This document shows positions 51,966 to 59,332 of a stretch of 64,000 nucleotides of DNA, one piece after another. How positions within the stretch are numbered: position 1 is the first letter of the stretch; the number at the start of each line of letters is the position of its first letter. Made by a program: the position numbers and the translations under genes. The DNA is from Adlercreutzia caecimuris B7 (GTDB lineage Bacteria; Actinomycetota; Coriobacteriia; Coriobacteriales; Eggerthellaceae), in NCBI RefSeq assembly GCF_000403355.2, contig NZ_KE159646.1, forward strand, positions 2,741,960 to 2,805,959. The letters run 5' to 3'. A model generated the notes under the pieces. That model was not told where the DNA came from and did not search any database. It was given only the letters and a program-made list of their open reading frames with translations.

Positions 51966-52504
51966 TGACACGCTACGGAATGCTCATCGACACGACTAAG
52001 TGCGTCGGCTGCTACGCCTGCCGCACGGCGTGCCAGAGACAGAACAACCTGGAGCCCGACGAGGACTTCATCCGCTACGAGCGGGCCGAGACGGGAACCT
52101 ATCCGAACGTGCGGGTGGAAACGGTGCCCCTGCAGTGCATGCACTGCGAGGACGCGCCCTGTGCGAGCGTGTGCCCGACGGGTGCGGCCCATGTGGGCGC
52201 CGACGGCATCGTGAGCGTGGATCAGGGCCGCTGCATCGGTTGTTTGTACTGCATGAGCGCCTGCCCCTACCAGGTGCGCGTGCGCAACTCCAAGACCGGT
52301 GCCGTGGACAAGTGCCGCTTCTGCGCCGTGCAGACGGAGAAGGGGGGCGCCACCTGCACCTGCGTGGATGCCTGCCCGACCCACGCCCGCATCTTCGGCG
52401 ACTTGGACGATCCCGATTCCGAGCTGGCCCGCGCCATCGTCGAGAAGGGTGCCAAGCCCATCGCCGGTGACCTGACCCGCGCCAAAGTCTATTACGTGAG
52501 GTGA
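51962..52504 (+). CDS. PsrB/NrfC-like four-cluster ferredoxin subunit
   Basis: 180 residues. ATG 51962 overlaps the stop of the catalytic gene (ATGA). Cluster sets: CVGCYACRTACQRQ, CMHCEDAPCASVCP, CIGCLYCMSACP and CRFCAVQ ... CTCVDACPTHA. It carries electrons from the NrfD-like subunit to the molybdopterin subunit and would be exported with the latter. Confidence 0.92.
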   Translation: MMTRYGMLIDTTKCVGCYACRTACQRQNNLEPDEDFIRYERAETGTYPNVRVETVPLQCMHCEDAPCASVCPTGAAHVGADGIVSVDQGRCIGCLYCMSACPYQVRVRNSKTGAVDKCRFCAVQTEKGGATCTCVDACPTHARIFGDLDDPDSELARAIVEKGAKPIAGDLTRAKVYYVR

Positions 52505-52509
52505 TTGAG

Positions 52510-53409
52510 ATGACCTACGAACCTATTTGGGGAGCCATCATCGCGTGGTATCTCTTCCTCGCCGGCTTGGGCGGCGGCGCTTTCGTGACGGCGGTGTTCA
52601 TTCGCTTCCGCCACCCGGACTGCACCCGCCTCATGCGCATCGGGCGCATCATCGCCCCGGCGGTGGTTATCGTCGGACTGTGCCTGCTCATGTTCGACGC
52701 AGCCGCTGGCTTCGCGCATCCCCTGCGCTTCGCCCTGCTGCTGACCAACTTCGGGTCGGTCATGACCTGGGGCGTGGTATTTCTTGCCGTGTTCGTGGTG
52801 GTGGCCCTCGTGGTGCTCGTGCTCGACCTCTTGAAGAAGGCGGTGCCCGAGTGGCTCGATATCCTGGGCATGGTCATGGGTCTCGCCGTAGCCGTCTACA
52901 CCGGCTGCCTGCTCGGCGTGTGCCAGGGCTTCCCGCTGTGGAACACCGCGCTTTTGCCCATCTTGTTCCTCGTGTCAGCGGTTTCCACCGGTATGGCGGC
53001 TGTGCTGCTGGTCGGGGTGTTCGCGGCTCCGATGGAGTTCAACGAGGTGGTGGTGCTGAAGAAGTTCCACTTCTGGCTGCCGGTGGTGGAGCTGGTGCTC
53101 GTGGCCGCGCTTCTGTTCGTGACCTCGGCCAACCCGAGCCCGGCCGGCTGGGAGAGCGTGGCGGCGCTCGTCATGGGCAACTGGGCTGCCTGCTTCTGGC
53201 TGCTGTTCGTGGTGATGGGCCTCGTGCTGCCCACGGTGCTGGAGTGCTGGATGCTGTGGATTGCCTCCCACGAGCTGGAAACGTCGCGCACGGGTCAGAT
53301 GGTGAGCGCTCTGTCGGATGCGGGCGTGCTCATCGGCGGCTTCGTGCTGCGCCTCATGATTGTGAGCGCGGCGCTGCCTGTCACCATCGTTCAGCCCTGG
53401 ATGCTGTAG
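52510..53409 (+). CDS. NrfD/PsrC-like membrane subunit
   Basis: 299 residues from ATG 52510, with GAGGTGAT as ribosome site; GTG 52501 is an alternative. About eight to nine membrane helices. WGAIIAWYLFLAGLGGGAFV is the typical start of NrfD-family proteins, with the conserved GGG. It oxidises menaquinol and completes the complex. It closes the operon; repeats follow. Confidence 0.9.
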   Translation: MTYEPIWGAIIAWYLFLAGLGGGAFVTAVFIRFRHPDCTRLMRIGRIIAPAVVIVGLCLLMFDAAAGFAHPLRFALLLTNFGSVMTWGVVFLAVFVVVALVVLVLDLLKKAVPEWLDILGMVMGLAVAVYTGCLLGVCQGFPLWNTALLPILFLVSAVSTGMAAVLLVGVFAAPMEFNEVVVLKKFHFWLPVVELVLVAALLFVTSANPSPAGWESVAALVMGNWAACFWLLFVVMGLVLPTVLECWMLWIASHELETSRTGQMVSALSDAGVLIGGFVLRLMIVSAALPVTIVQPWML

Positions 53410-53477
53410 ATGCCCTCGGCCGGCGAGAGATTGCCGGCCGCCCGGCTCCGGATGCGGGGCAGAGGCGCCGTGCTCAA

Positions 53478-53540
53478 ACAGTCCTCGCTCGGCGGAACAG
53501 CCCACCGGGCTGTTCCGTTCGCTGCGGAACTCCGCGCGGA
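53478..53540 (-). repeat. Palindromic repeat element, copy A (short)
   Basis: On the minus strand GTTCCGCAGCGAACGGAACA, the palindromic centre GGAACAGCCC GGT GGGCTGTTCC and GCGAGCGAGGACTGT. It matches the core of the in-frame element at 45.8 kb but lacks its right end. Confidence 0.7.
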
Positions 53541-53568
53541 CCCCTGCCTCGCATCCGGAGCCTTCCGC

Positions 53569-53670
53569 CGGTCGGAGCCGCGCGGTATTCTGATTCGCTC
53601 AGACAGTCCTCGCTTTGGAGAGCAGCCCACTGGGCTGTTCTCGTCGCTGCGGAACTCGCTCGGTCAGAAC
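53569..53670 (-). repeat. Palindromic repeat element, copy B (full)
   Basis: On the minus strand it runs GACCGAGCGAGTTCCGCAGC, AGAACAGCCCAGTGGGCTGC, GCGAGGACTGTCTGAGCGAA and ends GCTCCGACCG. It covers the full length of the element at 45778. The 275 bases between the NrfD and VanY genes consist mostly of copies A and B. Confidence 0.75.
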
Positions 53671-53684
53671 ACCCCGCGTCTCCT

Positions 53685-54545
53685 CTACGCATTGCCTTGA
53701 TCGAGGTACTTTTCGATCCATTCTTCGAAGCAGAGGCCGCTTTCCGCTATGGCGAAGGCGGCCTCTTTGCCGACATAGCGGTAGTGCCAGGGCTCGTAGC
53801 CGATGCCGGTTATGGCGCTCTTGTCGGTGGGGTAGCGCAGGATGAAGCCGTATTTCGCGCAGTGCTTCATGAGCCATTTCTGGGTGGCCGTCTCCTCCTG
53901 CCTTTCGTCAAGCTGCTGGTAGTCGCCGTCGACGAGATCCACCGCGAGACCGGCCTCGTGCTCGCTTGCGTAGGGTGGAGCTACCCAGAAGGCAGCGTCG
54001 TCTTTGGCTTCCTGTCCGCGTTTGCCCTCGTCTTTGCTCTGGCTCACGCGGGCGCGGTACAGTTCGCGTTGGCGGTCGTGGCTGCGGAAGGCCGAGCAGA
54101 CGACAGGATCGTGTCCTGCCTTGCGGGCGGCTTTCAAAAGTGCGGCCAGATCGTCGCGGATACGCACGTCCACGGCATAGCCGTCGATGATCTCCTCAAG
54201 ATCGGGAAGGGGGAAGTCCTCATCGAGGGGATGGTCCTTGTTCACGAGGCGCAGGTTCCACGGAAGATCCTCCAAGCTCATGGAAGCCTTTGCCGCGGAA
54301 TCGGCGACTTCCTCGGGAGAAGCGGCTGCGCCTTCGGGGGAGCGCTCCGATGCCGCCGCCTTCGGGTTTTCCGAGACGCCGGCCTCTGTTGAATCGCATG
54401 ATTCCGACGAGCCTGCGCGCGCGAGGGAGGCCGGCCCGCTCATCGCTTCCGATGCGAGCACGCCCTCACCGAGGATAAGGATGCCGGCCCCCACGCCCGC
54501 AAGGGCGATGAGCTCGCGTCGTGTGAGAGAGGAAGGGCGTGGCAT
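53685..54545 (-). CDS. VanY-like D-alanyl-D-alanine carboxypeptidase, exported
   Basis: About 286 residues from ATG 54545 (AAGGAGCG upstream). The start has a signal-like segment (TRRELIALAGVGAGILILGE) and then a Ser/Ala/Glu-rich linker. The peptidase M15 domain shows VVCSAFRSHDRQRELYRA, SEHEAGLAVDL (metal His and Asp) and GYEPWHYRYVG (metal His). VanY-type enzymes trim the terminal D-Ala of cell-wall precursors; on its own this does not imply glycopeptide resistance. No vanH/A/X genes are present. Confidence 0.9.
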   Translation of the reverse strand: MPRPSSLTRRELIALAGVGAGILILGEGVLASEAMSGPASLARAGSSESCDSTEAGVSENPKAAASERSPEGAAASPEEVADSAAKASMSLEDLPWNLRLVNKDHPLDEDFPLPDLEEIIDGYAVDVRIRDDLAALLKAARKAGHDPVVCSAFRSHDRQRELYRARVSQSKDEGKRGQEAKDDAAFWVAPPYASEHEAGLAVDLVDGDYQQLDERQEETATQKWLMKHCAKYGFILRYPTDKSAITGIGYEPWHYRYVGKEAAFAIAESGLCFEEWIEKYLDQGNA

Positions 54546-54671
54546 GGACTTTTCGCTCCTTCCTTGCTGCGTGGGTGATGATGGCCTCATCGTAGCACGC
54601 TGACCGTCATCGGCCGGGGTGTCATCGCGCGAAACCGCAGACCTTAAGCTTTTGTAAGTGCGCGGCGCAAG

Positions 54672-55196
54672 CTAGGCGCCTCGCTCGCGAAGAAGCTCGA
54701 GCCCCTCCTTGCCCGTCACCGATTCCAGATCGATGGCGATCACCTCGGTGCGATGGGCGGTGGTGGCTATCTCGTCGGAGACGACGGCATCAAGTCCCGG
54801 GGCGTACTTCGTCCCCAAGGCCCAGAGACCTTCCGCTTTCTCGTCGCCTTCCGCGCGGCGTGCGGTGCCAAAGGCAATGACACTGCAGAAGCGGTCGGTG
54901 AGCTTTTCCGGCACCGGCTCGCTTTGGGCGATGACGGTGAAGCAGACATGCGGATCGGCATCGAGCGCATCCAGCTTATGGCCTGTGGTGGCGCAGTGCA
55001 GAAAAATGCGTCCCCGTACGGCATCGGGTGCTGCGTCGTCTTCCGAGGAGGGAACGTAGGCGAAGCTCACTGGTACGGCGTAGGGGTAGCCGTCGGTGCC
55101 GGCGGTGCCGAGAACGCCGGCGGTGGCGCCGCGCAGGATGGCGGCGCATTCATCGGCGGGTAGTTGCTGCTTGCTGCGGCGCATGGGGACAAACAT
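54672..55196 (-). CDS. PNPOx-fold flavin-binding protein
   Basis: 174 residues from ATG 55196 (GAGGAGCG upstream). AAILRGATAGVLGTAGTDGY, then PYAVPVSFAYV and IFLHCATTGHKLDAL are the pattern of the pyridoxamine 5'-phosphate oxidase-like group that includes NimA-type proteins. They bind FMN or F420 and reduce small molecules. Substrate unknown. It is divergent from vsr. Confidence 0.86.
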   Translation of the reverse strand: MFVPMRRSKQQLPADECAAILRGATAGVLGTAGTDGYPYAVPVSFAYVPSSEDDAAPDAVRGRIFLHCATTGHKLDALDADPHVCFTVIAQSEPVPEKLTDRFCSVIAFGTARRAEGDEKAEGLWALGTKYAPGLDAVVSDEIATTAHRTEVIAIDLESVTGKEGLELLRERGA

Positions 55197-55290
55197 GGAC
55201 TCGCTCCTCTCGTTCGACTTGTGGGTATAGTAGCACGTCGGCGTACCCACGGTATAATGCGAACGCGATAACCGATGGGAAGGAGGCGAC

Positions 55291-55878
55291 GTGGCGAAAC
55301 GGCGCGAGACGGCGCAGTCCGAAGTGGCCGACGAGACGATCGGCGAACGGGGCGATGCTCCGACAACTTCCATTCGCGTTTCGTCCGAGCCGGGACGCTA
55401 CGATTTCGGCGTGGTGAGCACGGCCACGCGCAAGTCGATGCAAGGCAACAAGCGCCGCGATACCAAGCCCGAGATAAAAGTGCGTCGGATGCTGCGCGAG
55501 ATGGGTTTCCCGGGGTATCGTTGCGACTGGAAGAAGGTACCGGGACATCCCGATATCGTGTTCGCCGGCCGCAAGCTGGCCATCGAGATTCGCGGGTGTT
55601 TCTGGCATCGGTGCCCCGTGTGCAATCTGTCGGTTCCCAAGAAGAACGTGGAGTACTGGGAGGCGAAGTTCGCCCGCAACCGTGAGCGCGATGCACGCAA
55701 TCTGGCCACTTTAGAGGAGATGGGTTGGAAGGTGCTCGTGCTCTGGGAGCACCAGCTGAAGAAGAAGGAGCTTCCGGCCACCCGAAAGCTCCTCTACGAT
55801 TTCGTGCGCCGCGAAGACGATCCGCCCTACGAGGAGGCCTTCCCCGAGGAAGCGGAAGGCGCGGCGGCTGCTCGTTAG
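55291..55878 (+). CDS. vsr: Very short patch repair (Vsr) endonuclease
   Basis: 195 residues from GTG 55291. MQGNKRRDTKPEIKVRRML, PGHPDIVFAGRKLAIEI and GCFWHRCPVC are the conserved core, with the catalytic Asp in PDIVF. Vsr nicks T:G mismatches that arise from deaminated 5-methylcytosine. It normally sits beside a cytosine methyltransferase, but none is seen here. An N-terminal extension of about 45 residues is longer than usual. Confidence 0.9.
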   Translation: MAKRRETAQSEVADETIGERGDAPTTSIRVSSEPGRYDFGVVSTATRKSMQGNKRRDTKPEIKVRRMLREMGFPGYRCDWKKVPGHPDIVFAGRKLAIEIRGCFWHRCPVCNLSVPKKNVEYWEAKFARNRERDARNLATLEEMGWKVLVLWEHQLKKKELPATRKLLYDFVRREDDPPYEEAFPEEAEGAAAAR

Positions 55879-56657
55879 GCGATAACCTCGCCGGTGATGG
55901 AGAACGTGACCACCGAGAAGGGGATGTCCTTGCCCGAGCGGGCGTGGGCCTCGGCTGCTGCACGCTCGAGGCCGCCGCAGCAGGGCACTTCCATGCGGGC
56001 CACGGTGACCTCGGTGATGTCGTTGGCGGCGATGATGGCGGCCAGCTTGTCGGCGTAGCTGCCCTCGTCGAGCTTGGGGCACCCGATGATGGTGACATTG
56101 CCGTTCATGAAGCGCTCGTGGAAGCTGGCGCAGGCGAACGCCGTGCAGTCGGCGGCGATGAGCAGGCCGCGTCCCTGGTAGTAGGGGGCGCTCACGGGCA
56201 CGAGCTTGATCTGTGCCGGCCACTGGGCGAGCCGGCTCGGCAGGGCATCGGCGGCCGGGGCGGTTGCGGTCGCATCGGGCGCAACCAGGGTACGGGCGGC
56301 GCTGCCAGGACAGCCGCTGGGGGTCAGGGTACGGGCGGCGCTGCCGGGGCATCCCGCGCGCGGCGTGCGGACGACGGCGGCGTCGAGGATGTCCTCGGCC
56401 GAAGCCTCGGCGGATGCGCGGGCCGCGAGGTGGGCCTCCACGGCCGCCTCGTCGTAAGGCGCCGCCTCGCGCTCCACGAACGTGATGGCCTCGGTGGGGC
56501 AGGCCGGCAGGCAGTCGCCGAGGCCATCGCAGTAGTCGTCACGCAAAAGGCGCGCCTTGCCGTCGACCATGCCGATGGCGCCCTCGTGGCACGCATCAAC
56601 GCATAGGCGGCAGCCGATGCACTTCTCCTCGTCGATCTGGATAATCTTTCGCAGCAT
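55875..56657 (-). CDS. Two-cluster ferredoxin fused to a C-terminal Cys-containing domain
   Basis: 260 residues. Two ferredoxin sets at the start (CIGCRLCVDACHEGAI and CDGLGDCLPACPTEAI). A linker holds a 13-residue tandem repeat (GCPGSAARTLTPS then GCPGSAARTLVAP). The C-terminal domain carries AADCTAFACASFHERF, IGCPKLD and VPCCGGLERA, so further Cys could bind metal. Similar proteins are found in anaerobes as electron carriers of unknown partner. The stop overlaps the end of vsr by four bases. Confidence 0.82.
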   Translation of the reverse strand: MLRKIIQIDEEKCIGCRLCVDACHEGAIGMVDGKARLLRDDYCDGLGDCLPACPTEAITFVEREAAPYDEAAVEAHLAARASAEASAEDILDAAVVRTPRAGCPGSAARTLTPSGCPGSAARTLVAPDATATAPAADALPSRLAQWPAQIKLVPVSAPYYQGRGLLIAADCTAFACASFHERFMNGNVTIIGCPKLDEGSYADKLAAIIAANDITEVTVARMEVPCCGGLERAAAEAHARSGKDIPFSVVTFSITGEVIA

Positions 56658-56772
56658 GGTTCACCTTTCGCTTTACGGGTTCGTCGGGGAAGCATCATAG
56701 CGACCCGAGGATAAAGCGCAAGGCCCTCCACACAGATGGCGCGAACTTGTGAAGTGCCGCGTCGTGCCGGGG

Positions 56773-57072
56773 CTACTCGGCCAGCAGCTCCTCCACGGCT
56801 TCCACCTTGCGCGTGAGGGTGCCGGTATGCCCAGGGCGAATATCGGCCTTCAGGATGACCTCAGTGCGGATGCCCTGGTTGGCGAGGACCATGGTGGCGT
56901 CGCGCACGACGGCCATCACCTCGTCCCAGGGCCCCTCGATCTCGGTGAACATGGAGGTGGTGCGGTGCGGCAGCCCCGAATCGCGGATGATGCGGACGGC
57001 TTCGGCCACGTAGGGGGCCAGCTCATCGCCCACCCCGAAGGGCGCGATGGCAACGGCGACAAGGGTGTTCAT
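56773..57072 (-). CDS. Thiamine-binding protein, MTH1187/YkoF-like
   Basis: 99 residues from ATG 57072 (AAAGGAC upstream). VAVAIAPFGVGDELAPYVAE and TSMFTEIEGPWDEVM match the small MTH1187 (DUF77) proteins, which bind thiamine or its parts. It lies downstream of thiM on the same strand and thus under the TPP riboswitch. Confidence 0.82.
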   Translation of the reverse strand: MNTLVAVAIAPFGVGDELAPYVAEAVRIIRDSGLPHRTTSMFTEIEGPWDEVMAVVRDATMVLANQGIRTEVILKADIRPGHTGTLTRKVEAVEELLAE

Positions 57073-57108
57073 GAAAGTCCTTTCGGATGGGAGCATCTCG
57101 TTCGGGCC

Positions 57109-57954
57109 TTAGGCTTCCTCGAAAGCGAGGGGCGCATCGGCGACTTCTTCGGGCGTAAGCGCGGCCAGCGCGTCGAGGAAGGCCACCTGGAAGCTGCCGG
57201 GGCCGCTGCAGCGCTCGGCCGCCTGGGCGCCGGCGCGGTTGTAGGCGACCGTGGCGGCCAGTGCCGCAGTGAGGGGGTCGGCCACGCAGGCGTAGACGGC
57301 CGCCACGCCGCCGAGGGAGCAGCCCGAGCCGGTGACGGAGCACATAAGCGGGCTTCCGCCCTCGGCCCGCACGACGACGGCGCCGTCGGTTACGAGGTCG
57401 GTGGGACCCGATACGGCCACGGCGCCGCCAGAGAAGCGGGCGATGGCCACGGCGGCGGCGCGGGCGGCCTCCACCGAGTCGGTGGCATCCACGCCGCGCG
57501 GGCCGCGTCCGTTGTCGGCGGCCGCATCGAGGCCCCACAGCTCGGCCACGGCGATGATCTCCGAGGCGTTGCCGCGCACGATGGCCGCAGGCCACGCCTT
57601 CACGGCGCGGATCAGCTCGGTGCGCAGGCTGCCGATGCCGACGCCCACCGGGTCGAGCACCCAGGGCTTGGCCGCCTCGGCGCAGGCGCGGGCCGTGCGC
57701 GGGACGGTTTCCTCGTACACGGGCAGAAGCGTGCCCAGGTTGATGTAGACGGCGCCTCCGAGGGCCGCCACGCATTCGCCCTCGTCGGGCAGGTACACCA
57801 TGGCCGCCGAGCCTCCGACGGCCAGCTGGGCGTTGGCGACGAAGTTCTGGGTGACAGTGTTGGTGATAGAGGGCGCGAGCGGGTTGGTCGCGCGCACCTC
57901 GCGCACGGCGGCGGCCACAAGGCCGCGCTGCTCGGCTTCGGTGATCCGGGTCAT
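57109..57954 (-). CDS. thiM: Hydroxyethylthiazole kinase ThiM
   Basis: 281 residues from ATG 57954 (GGAAAGGATC upstream). Motifs: NTVTQNFVANAQLAVGGSAA, PWVLDPVGVG, IVRGNASEI and CSVTGSGCSLGG with the phosphate-binding GSGC. The enzyme phosphorylates the thiazole part of thiamine, a salvage step. A TPP riboswitch and terminator precede it, so it is shut off when TPP is plentiful. Confidence 0.95.
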   Translation of the reverse strand: MTRITEAEQRGLVAAAVREVRATNPLAPSITNTVTQNFVANAQLAVGGSAAMVYLPDEGECVAALGGAVYINLGTLLPVYEETVPRTARACAEAAKPWVLDPVGVGIGSLRTELIRAVKAWPAAIVRGNASEIIAVAELWGLDAAADNGRGPRGVDATDSVEAARAAAVAIARFSGGAVAVSGPTDLVTDGAVVVRAEGGSPLMCSVTGSGCSLGGVAAVYACVADPLTAALAATVAYNRAGAQAAERCSGPGSFQVAFLDALAALTPEEVADAPLAFEEA

Positions 57955-57976
57955 GGGACCGATCCTTTCCGGAAGC

Positions 57977-58003
57977 AAAAAAAGCGCCCGCATGCGGAGC
58001 GCC
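57977..58003 (-). terminator. Riboswitch expression-platform terminator
   Basis: On the minus strand GGCGCTCCGCATGCGGGCGC forms a hairpin followed by seven T. It lies between the TPP aptamer and thiM. Confidence 0.85.
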
Positions 58004-58020
58004 TTATGCTGGTGGGCATG

Positions 58021-58120
58021 CTCCCTACGACAGTGTTAGCTGACAGGTTCGAAGGGTTGGGCGGCACCGCCCTCTCAACGGAAGGCCCGCGGCGTGCCGT
58101 GGACATCTTCCGTACCCCTG
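58021..58120 (-). promoter_or_regulatory. TPP riboswitch (THI element)
   Basis: Reading the minus strand: GGGGTACGG near the 5' side, TTGAGAGGGCGG (the CUGAGA-like signature), CCGCCC AACCCTTCGAACCTG and, at the 3' side, CTAACACTGTCGTAGGGAG. These are the conserved strands of the thiamine pyrophosphate aptamer. With the terminator after it, binding of TPP would end transcription before thiM. Confidence 0.88.
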
Positions 58121-58165
58121 CATGGGTGCCAGCATAGCCTATAGCCCCCGTGCTATGATGGCGCC

Positions 58166-59332
58166 ATGGACGAACGGATGGAAAATGCGCCCGCAAAGGC
58201 GCAGGGTAGGGCGCCTCTTCCCGGGGGAGCTTTCGACGATGCCGCCGCGGGCGCGGGCCCCACGGTGATGATGGCGATGAGCGGCGGGGTGGACTCGTCG
58301 GTGGCCGCCCTGCTTCTCAGTGAGGCCGGCTATGGGGTGACGGGCGCAACCATGAAGCTCTTCGGCGCCGATGTGGTAGCGCCCGACTGCGACTCGTCGT
58401 GCTGCTCGGCCGATGATGTGGAAGATGCCCGGGCCGTGTGCCGGCGCCTCGGCGTGCCCCACTACACGTTCAATTTCGGCGAGCTGTTCGGCGAGGCGGT
58501 CATCGACCGGTTCTGCGGCGCCTACCTTGGGGGCACTACGCCCAATCCCTGCATCGATTGCAACCGCTTCCTGAAGTTCGATGCTCTCCAGCGCCGCCGC
58601 CGCGAGCTGGGGCTTGGCTTTGTGGCCACGGGCCACTACGCTCGCCGCGCTTGGGATGCGCGAACCGGCCGCTGGCGGCTTCTGCGGGCGCGGGATGCGG
58701 CGAAGGATCAGAGCTACGTGCTGTACCACCTTACCCAGGACGCGCTCGCCCATATGCTCTTTCCCCTGGGCGAGCTGACCAAGCCCGAGGTGCGCGAGCT
58801 CGCCCGCGCCCACGGTTTCGCAACGGCCGAGAAGCCCGAGAGCCAGGACATCTGCTTCGTGCCCGACGGCGACTACGCCGCCTTCATAGGGCGGCGGTGC
58901 GGGTGCGGCGCAGCTTTCGAGCCGGGGGAGATCGTGAACCGCGCGGGGACAGTGCTCGGCGAGCACAAGGGGCTCATCCATTACACCGTAGGCCAGCGCA
59001 AGGGCATCGGCGTGGCTGCCCCCGAGCCGCTCTACGTGTTCGCGAAAGACGCGGCGGCTAATCGGCTCGTCGTGGGCACAGCCGCCGAGGTGCAGGTGCG
59101 CGAGGTGACGGCCCGCGATGTGAACCTCATCGCCGTCGAGCGCATCGAGGCGCCGCGCGCGGTGACTGCGAAGACCCACTACCGCCAGCGCTCCGTGGCG
59201 GCGACGGTGGAGCAGACGGGCGACGATGAGCTGCGCGTGGTGTTCGACGAGCCCCAGCGGGCCGCTGCGCCCGGCCAGGCCGCGGTGCTCTACGACGGCG
59301 ACGTGGTGGTGGGCGGCGGCACCATCTGCTAG
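58166..59332 (+). CDS. mnmA: tRNA 2-thiouridylase MnmA
   Basis: 388 residues. The PP-loop AMSGGVDSSVAALLL binds ATP. NPCIDCNRFLKFD and ESQDICFVPDGDY hold the two catalytic cysteines. DQSYVLYHLTQDAL is a tRNA contact block. MnmA thiolates U34 of Lys, Glu and Gln tRNAs. The N-terminal 30 residues before the PP-loop are longer than usual, so a later start is possible. It is divergent from thiM and overlaps the histidine kinase end by four bases. Confidence 0.95.
   Translation: MDERMENAPAKAQGRAPLPGGAFDDAAAGAGPTVMMAMSGGVDSSVAALLLSEAGYGVTGATMKLFGADVVAPDCDSSCCSADDVEDARAVCRRLGVPHYTFNFGELFGEAVIDRFCGAYLGGTTPNPCIDCNRFLKFDALQRRRRELGLGFVATGHYARRAWDARTGRWRLLRARDAAKDQSYVLYHLTQDALAHMLFPLGELTKPEVRELARAHGFATAEKPESQDICFVPDGDYAAFIGRRCGCGAAFEPGEIVNRAGTVLGEHKGLIHYTVGQRKGIGVAAPEPLYVFAKDAAANRLVVGTAAEVQVREVTARDVNLIAVERIEAPRAVTAKTHYRQRSVAATVEQTGDDELRVVFDEPQRAAAPGQAAVLYDGDVVVGGGTIC

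Noticed and set aside
45778-53670. CRISPR array or IS as origin of the repeats
   Set aside because: No regular spacers and no cas genes; copies are few, variable in length and lack a transposase.
53685-54545. Vancomycin resistance locus
   Set aside because: Only a VanY-like peptidase is present; no VanH, VanA/B, VanX or VanRS genes lie nearby.
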